DNA of 64,000 bases from RGIG1995 sp045587445 (GTDB lineage Bacteria; Bacillota; Clostridia; Oscillospirales; CAG-272). A program made the translations under genes and the position numbers. The notes beneath the pieces were generated by a model that saw nothing but the letters and a program-made list of their open reading frames with translations, did not search any database and was not told the DNA's origin. Location: assembly GCA_045587445.1 (NCBI GenBank), contig JAZNCH010000053.1:35307-99306 (forward strand), given 5' to 3'. Shown piece after piece: positions 24,235 to 32,102 of this stretch. Position 1 is the stretch's first letter. Every line of letters begins with the position of its first letter.

Positions 24235-25629
24235 TCAGTCATTTATCTTGGGAAGACTTGCGGCTGCAACCGACTGACCTACACGGCGGCTCTTCTCATC
24301 GGGAAGGGTAATGTTGATCTTCTTTGCAAGTTCAGGAAACTCGTTAGCAAGTGCTTGCTTTGCAAAATCAAGAACAATATTTCCACCCTCACCTGAGGAA
24401 ACTCTTCCGAGAAGGAGAACGTGTTTAATATCATAAAACAGTGCGTAGTATGCAACTGCATAGCCAAAATAAACTCCGATTGTCTCGTATATTTTGCGTG
24501 CACCTTCGTGCCCTTCGAGCATAAGATTTTGAACGACCTTAAGTTTTTCTGCAGGACTGAGAGCGGGGTCGAGTTCAATACCTGCCGCAGGAGCAAGCTT
24601 AATAACGCTGTCCTGTGAGAAGTACTTAACACCGCAACCATAGTCGCCCGACCACTCGTCTACCATAGCGTCCTTATTGAAGTCCACGGGAACGAATGCA
24701 AGCTCGTTGAGCCAACCGGTAATGTTACCTGATATATCAACATATCCGCCTGCTTCGCTTGTACCCATAGCTATACCGAGGATGCCGTTGTCTTCGAGGG
24801 ACATAGCACCTGCAAGAGCGGTAACGTCACCGTCGTTTGCAACCTCAACCGGAATATCACAGCCAAGCTCGCGGCCGAGTTCTGAAGCAACATCGAGGTA
24901 CATATTCTTAACATGTTTCTCGAAATCCTCTTCGGAAACCTTTAGGAAGAGGGAGGCAATCATGATTTTGTTGTCGATGTAAACGCCTGCCGAGGAAACG
25001 CCAATGCCATCAACACGAGGCATATGAGATGCTGCGGTCTTCATTGCGTTGAGTATTCCCTCGTAATGATATTTAGGATCGGAATTAGTCTTTGGGAACC
25101 AAACGACCTCTTCTGAGTAAACAGGTTCACCGTCGATAACTGCACTTACTTTACGGTCGCTTCCGCCTGCGTCGAAGCCGATACGGCAGCCTGAAAGATG
25201 ACGACCGACGGGCTCTGCAGACTCGTTTTCTTTGGGGGCGTTTTCAAGGGAAACTACATCGACCTCAAAGGGACGTTCATAAACTCTTGACATAAATCCA
25301 CGGTCAAAATCACGGAGTCCTCCGAAATCGTATGCAGCTTTTATCTTGCTTCCGATAACATCTGAACCTGCGATTATAACCTTGTAACCTCCGCGTACCC
25401 AAAGGAGTGATTTTACGACACGCTCAACTATGTCAAAATTCTCCTCGTCGTGACCCGTACCGTCTGTAAATACGGTCATTTCGTATGTAGAAATATAGCC
25501 TTTGTTTCTCTCAATACCGATTACAATATTCTGTCCGCCCTCGCTCTTTGCTCTCTCGTCAAAATCCTTAAGCACAAGTGCCATAGGCATATAGCCAAGG
25601 TCAAGTGGGGCTGTTGTCTTAAGCTTCAT
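24235..25629 (-). CDS. ROK/ASKHA-family sugar kinase-like protein
   Basis: The 464-residue protein has an N-terminal extension of about 145 residues and then an ASKHA kinase core: RIGFDAGGSDRKVSAVIDGE (phosphate 1), GIGVSSAGVYI, VANDGDVTALAGA (with the likely catalytic Asp) and LGIAMGTSEAGGYV. It lacks the CxCGxxGC zinc motif of classical ROK kinases. The start overlaps the end of nagA by 11 bases, so it probably phosphorylates an amino sugar such as GlcNAc, or senses it. The N-terminal region is unlike typical ROK proteins and I do not recognise it. Confidence 0.72.
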   Translation of the reverse strand: MKLKTTAPLDLGYMPMALVLKDFDERAKSEGGQNIVIGIERNKGYISTYEMTVFTDGTGHDEENFDIVERVVKSLLWVRGGYKVIIAGSDVIGSKIKAAYDFGGLRDFDRGFMSRVYERPFEVDVVSLENAPKENESAEPVGRHLSGCRIGFDAGGSDRKVSAVIDGEPVYSEEVVWFPKTNSDPKYHYEGILNAMKTAASHMPRVDGIGVSSAGVYIDNKIMIASLFLKVSEEDFEKHVKNMYLDVASELGRELGCDIPVEVANDGDVTALAGAMSLEDNGILGIAMGTSEAGGYVDISGNITGWLNELAFVPVDFNKDAMVDEWSGDYGCGVKYFSQDSVIKLAPAAGIELDPALSPAEKLKVVQNLMLEGHEGARKIYETIGVYFGYAVAYYALFYDIKHVLLLGRVSSGEGGNIVLDFAKQALANEFPELAKKINITLPDEKSRRVGQSVAAASLPKIND

Positions 25630-26764
25630 AAATCGTGTTACCTCTCTTTATAGTTCTTTTTATATTAAATTTATCATCAGCGATGATAATGTCTGCATCA
25701 TATCCGCTGAGCAACGCACCCTTGCCTTCTGCCTTAATAGCACGTGCCGGATTGAAGCTTGCTGCCGCAACCACCTCGGGAACGCTGAGGGTGGTGTTTT
25801 CAAGTACGTTGCGAACCGCAATGTTGAGCTTGAGCACCGAGCCTGCAATAGTACCATCGGACAGGCGGCACTCAATTCCCTTAAGGAATATGGGCTGACC
25901 GCCGAGGTCATACTCACCGTCGGGCATACCGCCTGCTCTGGTGCAGTCGGTAATAAGACAGAGCTTATCCATCTTTTGCTTTGCAATTACAGAGAATACG
26001 CCGGGATGAATGTGGAATGTGTCGCAGATAAGCTCAACGGAAACATCAGTAGCAAGTGCTGCTCCCACAACACCGGGATCGCGGTGTGCAAGAGGTGTCA
26101 TAGCGTTGAAAAGGTGGGTAGTGTGTCCCACGCCGTCTTTAACTGCAGAAATAGCTTCTTCGTAGTTAGCACCGGTATGCCCCATGGAAATGAGAATATC
26201 GGTCTTTTCAGCTATCTCCTTAATTGTCTCGTGTCCACCGTCCATTTCGGGAGCTATTGTTAAGATACGGATTATATCCTGATTGTCAAGCAAGAATTTA
26301 GCATTGGGTTTCTGAATGTTTTCTTCCTTTTGTGCACCCTTCTTTGATGGATTAATGAATGGTCCTTCTGCGTGAACGCCGAGTATTTCAGCACCGTCCC
26401 ATGTCTTGGATTCATCTTTAAGTGATCTTACTGTGTTGAGTGCGGCATCGATCTCATCTTGAGAAACGGTCATCGTGGTGGGAAGGAATGCGGTCACACC
26501 GTTTTGTGCTATGCCGTAAGCCATTTTTTTAATTCCATCAGGCTTTGCGTCGGAGGTATCTTCGTTAAGATATCCGTGAATGTGAATATCAACAAGTCCC
26601 GGAGCTACGTAGTTGCCTTCTGCATCAATAACAGTCGCATCTGCGGGCAACTTGTCCATTATATCAATTATCTTTCCGTTTTCACTGTCAAAAGCAAGAA
26701 ACTTACCTTCAACGACCGAATCGGGAAGAACTATTTTACCATTTGTTATGTATGTTAATGCCAT
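25619..26764 (-). CDS. nagA: N-acetylglucosamine-6-phosphate deacetylase
   Basis: NagA hydrolyses GlcNAc-6-phosphate to glucosamine-6-phosphate and acetate. The 381-residue protein has the metal-binding HIHGYLNED motif (after APGLVD), the family block LGVHAEGPFINPSKKGAQ, metal ligands in SMGHTGANYEEA and HTTHLFNAM, and the catalytic Asp in LITDCTRAGG. ATG 26764 follows AAAGGAG; the longer frame to 26854 has no such site. It heads an operon with the ROK-like kinase. nagB is not in the window. Confidence 0.94.
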   Translation of the reverse strand: MALTYITNGKIVLPDSVVEGKFLAFDSENGKIIDIMDKLPADATVIDAEGNYVAPGLVDIHIHGYLNEDTSDAKPDGIKKMAYGIAQNGVTAFLPTTMTVSQDEIDAALNTVRSLKDESKTWDGAEILGVHAEGPFINPSKKGAQKEENIQKPNAKFLLDNQDIIRILTIAPEMDGGHETIKEIAEKTDILISMGHTGANYEEAISAVKDGVGHTTHLFNAMTPLAHRDPGVVGAALATDVSVELICDTFHIHPGVFSVIAKQKMDKLCLITDCTRAGGMPDGEYDLGGQPIFLKGIECRLSDGTIAGSVLKLNIAVRNVLENTTLSVPEVVAAASFNPARAIKAEGKGALLSGYDADIIIADDKFNIKRTIKRGNTIYEA

Positions 26765-26801
26765 AGTAAAACAACTCCTTTGATTGAATTTTCTAATATG
26801 T

Positions 26802-26810
26802 AGTATAGCA
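26802..26810 (-). promoter_or_regulatory. possible extended -10 promoter of nagA
   Basis: On the minus strand TGC precedes TATACT about 40 bases upstream of nagA. The -35 region is poor. Confidence 0.4.
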
Positions 26811-27143
26811 GATATCAAATGGGTTTTTATGAATATTTTGTAAATTCTAAACATCCTTGGTGATTTTAATGAATGTATATTCAGAAGGATAATGGTAATT
26901 TTTTACGGTCAGGCAGATTAAAGTGTTTTTAAACGAAAAGACACAAATAATAAAGGCCATCCCTTGATTTTTTGTACGGAGAGGCATAACTGATTTAATT
27001 AAAAAGTATTGAAAAAAAGACAGCAACACACATATTTTTATCTACACATTTATGTTTTTCAAGATTTCAACGTAAAAAAATTTTAAAGAGAGGAATCTCG
27101 AAAACGTAATATTTTCAAGGGTTGCGTGGTTCAATTGAATAAA
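26811..27143. other. intergenic stretch without recognisable genes
   Basis: About 330 AT-rich bases between nagA and the tRNA-Leu terminator. The only frames are short, low-complexity and without ribosome-binding sites. I see no repeat, RNA gene or strong promoter here. Confidence 0.6.
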
Positions 27144-27146
27144 GAA

Positions 27147-27185
27147 AAATCCGAACCCCACCATCGTGCAATGAGATTCGGATTT
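27147..27185 (-). terminator. terminator downstream of tRNA-Leu(CAG)
   Basis: On the minus strand AAATCCGAA (27185-27177) pairs with TTCGGATTT (27155-27147), followed by a T-rich run. It is about 100 bases beyond the tRNA; a smaller hairpin (CACCC/GGGTG) lies closer. Confidence 0.65.
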
Positions 27186-27286
27186 CTACTGTTTGGTACG
27201 AGTGTTCATAACAGACCTTACCATCGTGTGATACATAAAAAATCAGCAGTGACGACACCCGAGTTTTGGGTGCCGACACTGTCGGC

Positions 27287-27373
27287 TGGTGCGGGTAACA
27301 GGACTTGAACCTGCACAGCCTTGCGACCATTAGAACCTGAATCTAACGCGTCTGCCAATTCCGCCATACCCGC
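27287..27373 (-). tRNA. tRNA-Leu (anticodon CAG)
   Basis: An 87-base class II tRNA with acceptor GCGGGTA/TACCCGC, discriminator A and encoded CCA, a D-loop with AATTGGCAGACGC, anticodon stem-loop TTAGA-TTCAGGT-TCTAA giving CAG, a long variable arm, and the T arm GTTCAAGTC. It decodes CUG. Confidence 0.95.
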
Positions 27374-27390
27374 ATATATCGTGCTTTTGT

Positions 27391-27419
27391 ATTCTATCAT
27401 TTTTGAGTGGATATGTCAA
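27391..27419 (-). promoter_or_regulatory. promoter of tRNA-Leu(CAG)
   Basis: On the minus strand TTGACA, 17 bases, TAGAAT, 18 bases upstream of the tRNA. Confidence 0.75.
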
Positions 27420-27576
27420 TGCTTTTTGAAAATAAATTTCCATGCGTGTTTCTGTGTTAAAGTTTTTATTGCACCTTTGAGGCAAAAGACTATAACACAA
27501 AAAATACAGTTGATATGTTAGAAGATTATTCAAATGTATTCAATGCGGAGTTCATTGCGTTTTTGAAATGGATTCA

Positions 27577-27605
27577 TTGACAAAATAAAATATAGGGGGT
27601 ATAAT
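27577..27605 (+). promoter_or_regulatory. consensus promoter with a G run before the -10
   Basis: TTGACA (27577-27582), 17 bases ending in GGGGG, TATAAT (27600-27605). It precedes the pseudogene and probably drives the two unknown genes and cdd. The pheA promoter has the same G run. Confidence 0.8.
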
Positions 27606-27634
27606 AAAGTAAAAGAAGTATTTGAGTATACATT

Positions 27635-27807
27635 ATGATAAAACAATTAAGAATTATAGTTTTTTCATGGCAGTTGTAATGACGCTGTGCTGTATTCACG
27701 TAAATGCGTTTACAGATGTTACAGGTGTTTTGCAAAAGGAGTCATTAAAAATACTTGCTGTCGGAAACAGTTTTAGTGAAGATGCGGCGGAGTATATACT
27801 ATTTTAG
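27635..27807 (+). pseudogene. truncated remnant of a secreted DUF4886/SGNH-like protein
   Basis: ATG 27635 starts MIKQLRIIVF and shifts frame at a T6 run (27660-27665). One added T would continue it into a good signal peptide (MAVVMTLCCIHVNA) and then LKILAVGNSFSEDAAEYI, which matches the start of DUF4886/SGNH-type esterase domains (GNSFS block). A stop follows after about 18 residues of the domain, and the next gene begins 28 bases later. It is therefore both frameshifted and truncated. The remainder of the gene has been deleted. Confidence 0.6.
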
Positions 27808-27835
27808 CAGTTGCAAGGAAAAAGAAGAAGTAAAA

Positions 27836-28360
27836 ATGTATTTTAAAAGAAACGTAAAAAACAATTCTCTGATTAATATAAACCAAATACAGTTGTCGGA
27901 TACAAATGCACTTAAAGAGTCTTTGGCTGAACTTAACAGCAGAACCAATGAATACGGAGTGGTATTGACCGTAAAGCAGGTAAACAGACTTGCAGATGCG
28001 GTAAAGGGTGCATTAAGAGAAAGCGACAGAGTGGAGATAGGTGCAGGGATATTGCCTGTACTTGCCGACGAATTTTCGCGTTCGATATTTGTTGACCAGG
28101 AAAACTATGCAGCACTTCTCGAAGAATTAGTATATATTTTTTTTCAGGTTAAGACGGCGGTATGCGACAGAATATCCGACAATGACCTTGTAAGACTGCT
28201 CAGGGATTATTATGAAAATAAGGCTATGGGTTCTGTTGATTTGATGAGAGAAAGGGATATAGACCTTTTGGTAAAGTACGTTGAAATGGAACTGGGGCAT
28301 TTCAGTGCTTCGGTTGGTGATGTTTACGAAACAGAAAGTTATACGGATGAAAGAACTTAA
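27836..28360 (+). CDS. uncharacterised protein, probably DUF6323 family
   Basis: The 174-residue protein has no signal or membrane segment and is predicted mainly helical. Visible features are SRTNEYGVVLTVKQVNRLADA and GILPVLADEFSRSIFVDQENYAALLEELVYIFFQVK. I believe this is the DUF6323 family of Clostridia, commonly adjacent to the protein encoded next; no function is known. ATG 27836 is chosen since the upstream extension reads through the pseudogene. The end overlaps the next start by 14 bases. Confidence 0.6.
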   Translation: MYFKRNVKNNSLININQIQLSDTNALKESLAELNSRTNEYGVVLTVKQVNRLADAVKGALRESDRVEIGAGILPVLADEFSRSIFVDQENYAALLEELVYIFFQVKTAVCDRISDNDLVRLLRDYYENKAMGSVDLMRERDIDLLVKYVEMELGHFSASVGDVYETESYTDERT

Positions 28361-29306
28361 GAATTATTACGGAAATTCGCTTAATTATGAATATATAAAC
28401 TTTTCCGATTATTTTCGTACGCTTTCAAGCGAGGGAAAGAGACAGTCATTTTTGACAGAGAAAAGGTTTGTCGAAATTAAGAAGAAGATAGGCGAGATAT
28501 TGTCGGAACTTATTGCGGAATATACGGGTTATGAAAGTACGTCCGTTATGAAAGAAACCGCAAACGATATATTCGTGTCGCTTTTGTATTGTCTTGATAT
28601 GGCGCTTTTTATGTTTGAATCACACGAAGACGCGCTGGATTATATAATAGAAAATGATGTAAAGACAGTTTACCGAAAGGGACAAAAGGTTATAAAACAG
28701 TGCGTGTTTGAATGTGTAAGTCTGTTGGTAAAGGCGAAGAGAAACAGAATAAATTATCCGCATACACGCTACAATAAAATCCTTGACAGTGAAATACTTT
28801 CGTATTTAAATAGATATGACAGCAAATATTTTGCACACGGAACGAGCCGGTATTTTTTATATAATTCAGTGAACGGCTGCGGTGGGTACAGAGGAATTTT
28901 GCACTTAAAGAAATATCTTGAGAATATAATTTTTGAGAACGGTTTTGTTAACGGATTCGGTGAAGAATTGATACAAAATTTAATTTACGGTTATTGCGAA
29001 AAGAATGGTATTGCATATAATGATATAGAAAATAACATATATTCAATAGTGCTAATGAACCGTATATTTGCCGAAATGGCGGGGCGAGACGGTATTGAGG
29101 TTTTAAAGGAAGACGCTTTGAAAATATCAAAAATATTAAAGAAACTTCCTGAAAACGAACAGCGAAGGATTATAATTGAAACTTCGGAAAAAATTTTTGA
29201 CTATTCGTATGCTCAGAGGAGCACTGTAAGACTTGCAGGGCACGTGGTAAATGCCTTAAAAAATAACGATTTAAACAAGATTATTTATATTGGTGAACTA
29301 AGATGA
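28347..29306 (+). CDS. uncharacterised protein, probably DUF6179 family
   Basis: The 320-residue protein is cytoplasmic and helical, with repeated leucine- and isoleucine-rich segments and no catalytic motif I recognise. The C-terminal part includes SKILKKLPENEQRRIIIETSE. I tentatively assign DUF6179, which is often coupled with DUF6323 in Clostridia. Its start lies inside the previous gene and its stop overlaps the cdd start (ATGA), so all three are translationally coupled. Confidence 0.58.
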   Translation: MKELKNYYGNSLNYEYINFSDYFRTLSSEGKRQSFLTEKRFVEIKKKIGEILSELIAEYTGYESTSVMKETANDIFVSLLYCLDMALFMFESHEDALDYIIENDVKTVYRKGQKVIKQCVFECVSLLVKAKRNRINYPHTRYNKILDSEILSYLNRYDSKYFAHGTSRYFLYNSVNGCGGYRGILHLKKYLENIIFENGFVNGFGEELIQNLIYGYCEKNGIAYNDIENNIYSIVLMNRIFAEMAGRDGIEVLKEDALKISKILKKLPENEQRRIIIETSEKIFDYSYAQRSTVRLAGHVVNALKNNDLNKIIYIGELR

Positions 29307-29683
29307 AATATCCGATAAAGGAAGCTTTTGAGGCACAGAAAAACGCATATGCTCCTTATTCAAATTTTAAAGTTGGTGCGGCATTGCTATGCTCAGACGG
29401 CAGAGTATATAAGGGCTGTAATATTGAAAATTCATCATATCCCGTAACCATATGTGCCGAGCGAGTTGCGATAGGGAATGCTATTGCTGACGGTAATATG
29501 GATTTCAAAGCTATAGTTATAACCGGCGGAGACGACTATTGCTATCCATGCGGTATGTGCAGGCAGACTCTTGCAGAATTTGCGGACAGCGAATTCAGAA
29601 TAGTAATTGCAAAGAACGAGAATGAGACTAAGGTGTACAAATTGAGTGAACTACTGCCCGAAACTTTTGTTCTTAATAAATAA
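29303..29683 (+). CDS. cdd: cytidine deaminase
   Basis: Cdd converts cytidine and deoxycytidine to uridine and deoxyuridine in pyrimidine salvage. The 126-residue protein contains the zinc and catalytic motif CAERVAIGNA (Cys-Ala-Glu) and the second zinc site PCGMCRQ, with the substrate segment YAPYSNFKVGAALL. The length is that of the tetrameric form. Its ATG overlaps the stop of the preceding unknown gene. Confidence 0.95.
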   Translation: MKYPIKEAFEAQKNAYAPYSNFKVGAALLCSDGRVYKGCNIENSSYPVTICAERVAIGNAIADGNMDFKAIVITGGDDYCYPCGMCRQTLAEFADSEFRIVIAKNENETKVYKLSELLPETFVLNK

Positions 29684-29718
29684 ATTTATTAACAATATTA
29701 AAAAAAACGTAATTTTTC

Positions 29719-29747
29719 TTGACAGACTTAATTTTGTATGGTATTAT
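29719..29747 (+). promoter_or_regulatory. promoter of the asd T-box leader
   Basis: TTGACA (29719-29724), 17 bases, TATTAT (29742-29747). Confidence 0.8.
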
Positions 29748-29759
29748 AGTGTAAATTTA

Positions 29760-29953
29760 CGGGACATGTTTTGTATTAATTGCCGTAACAGAGAACGGTT
29801 TATATGCTGAGAAAACCGAACGGAAAAGATACAGAGTACCACCTGTGAGTCAAATTTTTATACAGATTGTACACGAGTGAAACATTTGGGTGGAACCGTG
29901 CGGATAAAAAAGTTATCCTCACCCCGAAGCGAAAATAATGCTTCGGGGTTTTT
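29760..29953 (+). promoter_or_regulatory. T-box riboswitch, probably threonine-specific, controlling asd
   Basis: The leader contains the stem I region (AGAGAACGG ... GAGAAAACCG), a specifier segment GAGTACCACCTGTGAG, the T-box GGGTGGAACCGTGCGG (29888-29903) and a terminator (CCCCGAAGC 29922-29930 with GCTTCGGGG 29940-29948, then TTTTT). ACC followed by A is the best specifier codon (Thr). The acceptor-pairing bulge UGGA predicts a tRNA with discriminator U, which fits Firmicutes tRNA-Thr(GGU) and not tRNA-Tyr, the alternative for an overlapping UAC. Uncharged tRNA-Thr would promote asd expression. Confidence 0.88.
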
Positions 29954-30012
29954 GTTATCTGTATAGCTTATTGTGAGAAAATAAAATTCATTATAGAAAT
30001 GGAGAAGATGTT

Positions 30013-31101
30013 ATGGAAAGAAAATTAAGAGTAGGCGTTGTAGGCGGAACCGGTATGGTTGGTCAGCGTTTTTTGACACTCCTCGACAACCACCCATATT
30101 TTGAGGTTGTAGCTATTGCGGCAAGTGCACGTTCTGCAGGAAAGACTTATGAAGAAGCAGTAGGAGACAGATGGAAGCTCAAGACTCCCATGCCTGAAGC
30201 GGTAAAGAAAATTGTTGTTACAAATGCATCTGATATAAAGGCAAGTACTGAAAAGGTAGACTTTGTTTTCTGCGCGGTTGATATGAAGAAGGACGAGATA
30301 AGAGCGTTGGAGGAAGCTTATGCAAAGGCTGAAATTCCCGTTGTATCAAACAACTCTGCTCACCGTTGGACTCCTGACGTTCCTATGGTAGTGCCGGAAA
30401 TCAACGATGCACACCTTGAAGTTATCGAAGCTCAGAAGAAGAGACTTGGTACAAAGAAAGGCTTTATTGCAGTTAAACCCAACTGCTCAATTCAGAGTTA
30501 CGTACCTATGCTTTCGGCATTGCTTAAGTATGAGCCTACAGACGTGGTTGTAACTACATATCAGGCAATTTCGGGTGCAGGAAAGACATTCAAAGAATGG
30601 CCTGAAATGATTGACAATGTTATCCCCTATATTGGCGGCGAAGAAGAGAAGAGCGAACAGGAACCTCTTCGTATTTGGGGTAAGGTTGAAAACGGCGAGA
30701 TTGTTAAGGCAAACGCTCCTCACATTACTACACAGTGTATAAGAGTTCCCGTAACAGACGGACATTTGGCGGCGGTATTTGTATCCTTTAAGAACAAGCC
30801 CAGCAAGGAAGAAATTTTGAAGGCTTGGAAGGAATACAAGGGTGCTCCTCAAGAACTTGAATTGCCTTCAGCTCCCAAGCAGTTTATCACATATTTTGAA
30901 GAAGATAACCGTCCTCAAACGGGTATAGACAGAGATGTTGAAAAGGGAATGGGAATTACAGTAGGAAGACTACGTGAAGACCACCTTTACGATTATAAGT
31001 TTGTCGGTCTTTCTCACAATACGTTGAGAGGCGCAGCAGGCGGTGCAGTACTTATCGCCGAGCTTCTTGCAAAGAAGGGGTATTTGACACCCAAAGACTG
31101 A
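30013..31101 (+). CDS. asd: aspartate-semialdehyde dehydrogenase (archaeal/fungal-type)
   Basis: Asd reduces aspartyl-4-phosphate to aspartate semialdehyde, the branch point to lysine, threonine and methionine. The 362-residue protein has the NADP-binding VVGGTGMVGQRFL near the start, active-site cysteine in VKPNCSIQSY (about residue 156) and a conserved GRLREDHLYDYKFVGLSHNT segment. PNCSIQSY and the length of about 360 point to the archaeal/fungal branch rather than the usual bacterial one. It is transcribed alone behind a threonine-type T-box. Start ATG follows GGAGAAG. Confidence 0.95.
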   Translation: MERKLRVGVVGGTGMVGQRFLTLLDNHPYFEVVAIAASARSAGKTYEEAVGDRWKLKTPMPEAVKKIVVTNASDIKASTEKVDFVFCAVDMKKDEIRALEEAYAKAEIPVVSNNSAHRWTPDVPMVVPEINDAHLEVIEAQKKRLGTKKGFIAVKPNCSIQSYVPMLSALLKYEPTDVVVTTYQAISGAGKTFKEWPEMIDNVIPYIGGEEEKSEQEPLRIWGKVENGEIVKANAPHITTQCIRVPVTDGHLAAVFVSFKNKPSKEEILKAWKEYKGAPQELELPSAPKQFITYFEEDNRPQTGIDRDVEKGMGITVGRLREDHLYDYKFVGLSHNTLRGAAGGAVLIAELLAKKGYLTPKD

Positions 31102-31120
31102 GTTCTGTTAATTGAATTTG

Positions 31121-31161
31121 AAAAAAGGAAATGTTTTAAATTAAAACACTTCCTTTTTTTT
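31121..31161 (+). terminator. asd terminator
   Basis: AAAAAAGGAA-N-TGTTTTAA pairs with TTAAAACA-N-TTCCTTTTTT, ending in eight Ts. Confidence 0.85.
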
Positions 31162-31212
31162 GTAAAAAAATAAAGAATTTTTCACGAAATTATATATTTT
31201 TTATTAATAACA

Positions 31213-31221
31213 TGTTATAAT
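31213..31221 (+). promoter_or_regulatory. extended -10 promoter of hpf
   Basis: TGT precedes TATAAT (31216-31221), an extended -10. The -35 is weak. A small hairpin (CCGC/GCGG) lies in the leader. Confidence 0.5.
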
Positions 31222-31320
31222 ATAAGTGAAAAAGATATTCGTTTGATTTTTTACACATAACAACTATTTTGAAAACATTCCGCTTTGTGCGGGGTTAATA
31301 TACAAAAAGGTGGTATGGAA

Positions 31321-31848
31321 ATGAAGATTACAACAGTAGGAAGACAAATGGATGTGCCTCGTGATTTGAAAGAATTGTTCGAGTCGAAGCTTTTAAAATT
31401 TGATAAGTTTTTCAAAGATGAAGCGGAGGCAGTAATCACGATTTCGAGAAAGAAGAATCTTGAATGTCTTGAACTGATGATTACTGCAAACGGAACACTT
31501 TTCAGAAGTGAAGAGGCAGATATGACATTCCGTAACGCTCTTGATAAGGCGATTGATACCATTGAAAGACAGATACGCAAAAACAAGACAAGACTTGAAA
31601 AGAAGTTTAAGGGAAGCGGTTATGACATTGACGCTTTTTTAGGCGATGATTATGACAGAGAGGAAGAGGAGGAGTTTGAGATAAGAACGAAGACTATTTC
31701 GTTTAAGCCTATGTCGGTTGAAGAAGCAATACTTCAAATGAATTTGCTTGAACATGAGTTTTTTGTTTTTACTAATATGGATACAGACGACGTAAACGTT
31801 GTATATAAGAGGAAAAACGGAGGCTACGGACTTATTATTCCCGAATAA
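31321..31848 (+). CDS. hpf: ribosome hibernation promoting factor, long form
   Basis: Long HPF dimerises 70S ribosomes into inactive 100S particles in stationary phase. The 175-residue protein has the N-terminal S30AE domain (KITTVGRQMDVPRDLKELFE, then IERQIRKNKTRLEKK), a variable acidic linker (DREEEEEFE) and the C-terminal dimerisation domain (KPMSVEEAILQMNLLEHEFF, ending VVYKRKNGGYGLI). ATG 31321 lies seven bases after AAGGTGG; an ATG at 31315 is too close to that site. Confidence 0.95.
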   Translation: MKITTVGRQMDVPRDLKELFESKLLKFDKFFKDEAEAVITISRKKNLECLELMITANGTLFRSEEADMTFRNALDKAIDTIERQIRKNKTRLEKKFKGSGYDIDAFLGDDYDREEEEEFEIRTKTISFKPMSVEEAILQMNLLEHEFFVFTNMDTDDVNVVYKRKNGGYGLIIPE

Positions 31849-31864
31849 AAAATAATAGTAATTT

Positions 31865-31901
31865 ATCGCTCGGAACAAACTTTTGTTCCGGGCGATTTTT
31901 G
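31865..31901 (+). terminator. hpf terminator
   Basis: ATCGCTCGGAACAAA and TTTGTTCCGGGCGAT form a stem followed by TTTTT. Confidence 0.9.
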
Positions 31902-32102
31902 TCATATTAAAGATAAAATGCAAGAGAAACTTAACAATAACAAGTATATCGATGTAATACATAATAATTTAAAGTCGTGGCTTGTAAAAAGATTTAAAAA
32001 TAAAGAATTGTTGTGGGGGGATTGCTAAAAATATATTATTATGTTAATCTATACAATGGTATATGATTTGTGATATATGTAATGGCATGGAGGAATCGAA
32101 CT

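Noticed and set aside
27622..27807. Short secreted peptide as a functional gene
   Set aside because: The sequence ends just after the first motif of a larger domain and contains a frameshift at the signal peptide, which fits a remnant better.
29760..29953. Tyrosine specifier (UAC) for the asd T-box
   Set aside because: UAC would be followed by C rather than a purine, and the UGGA bulge predicts discriminator U, unlike tRNA-Tyr.
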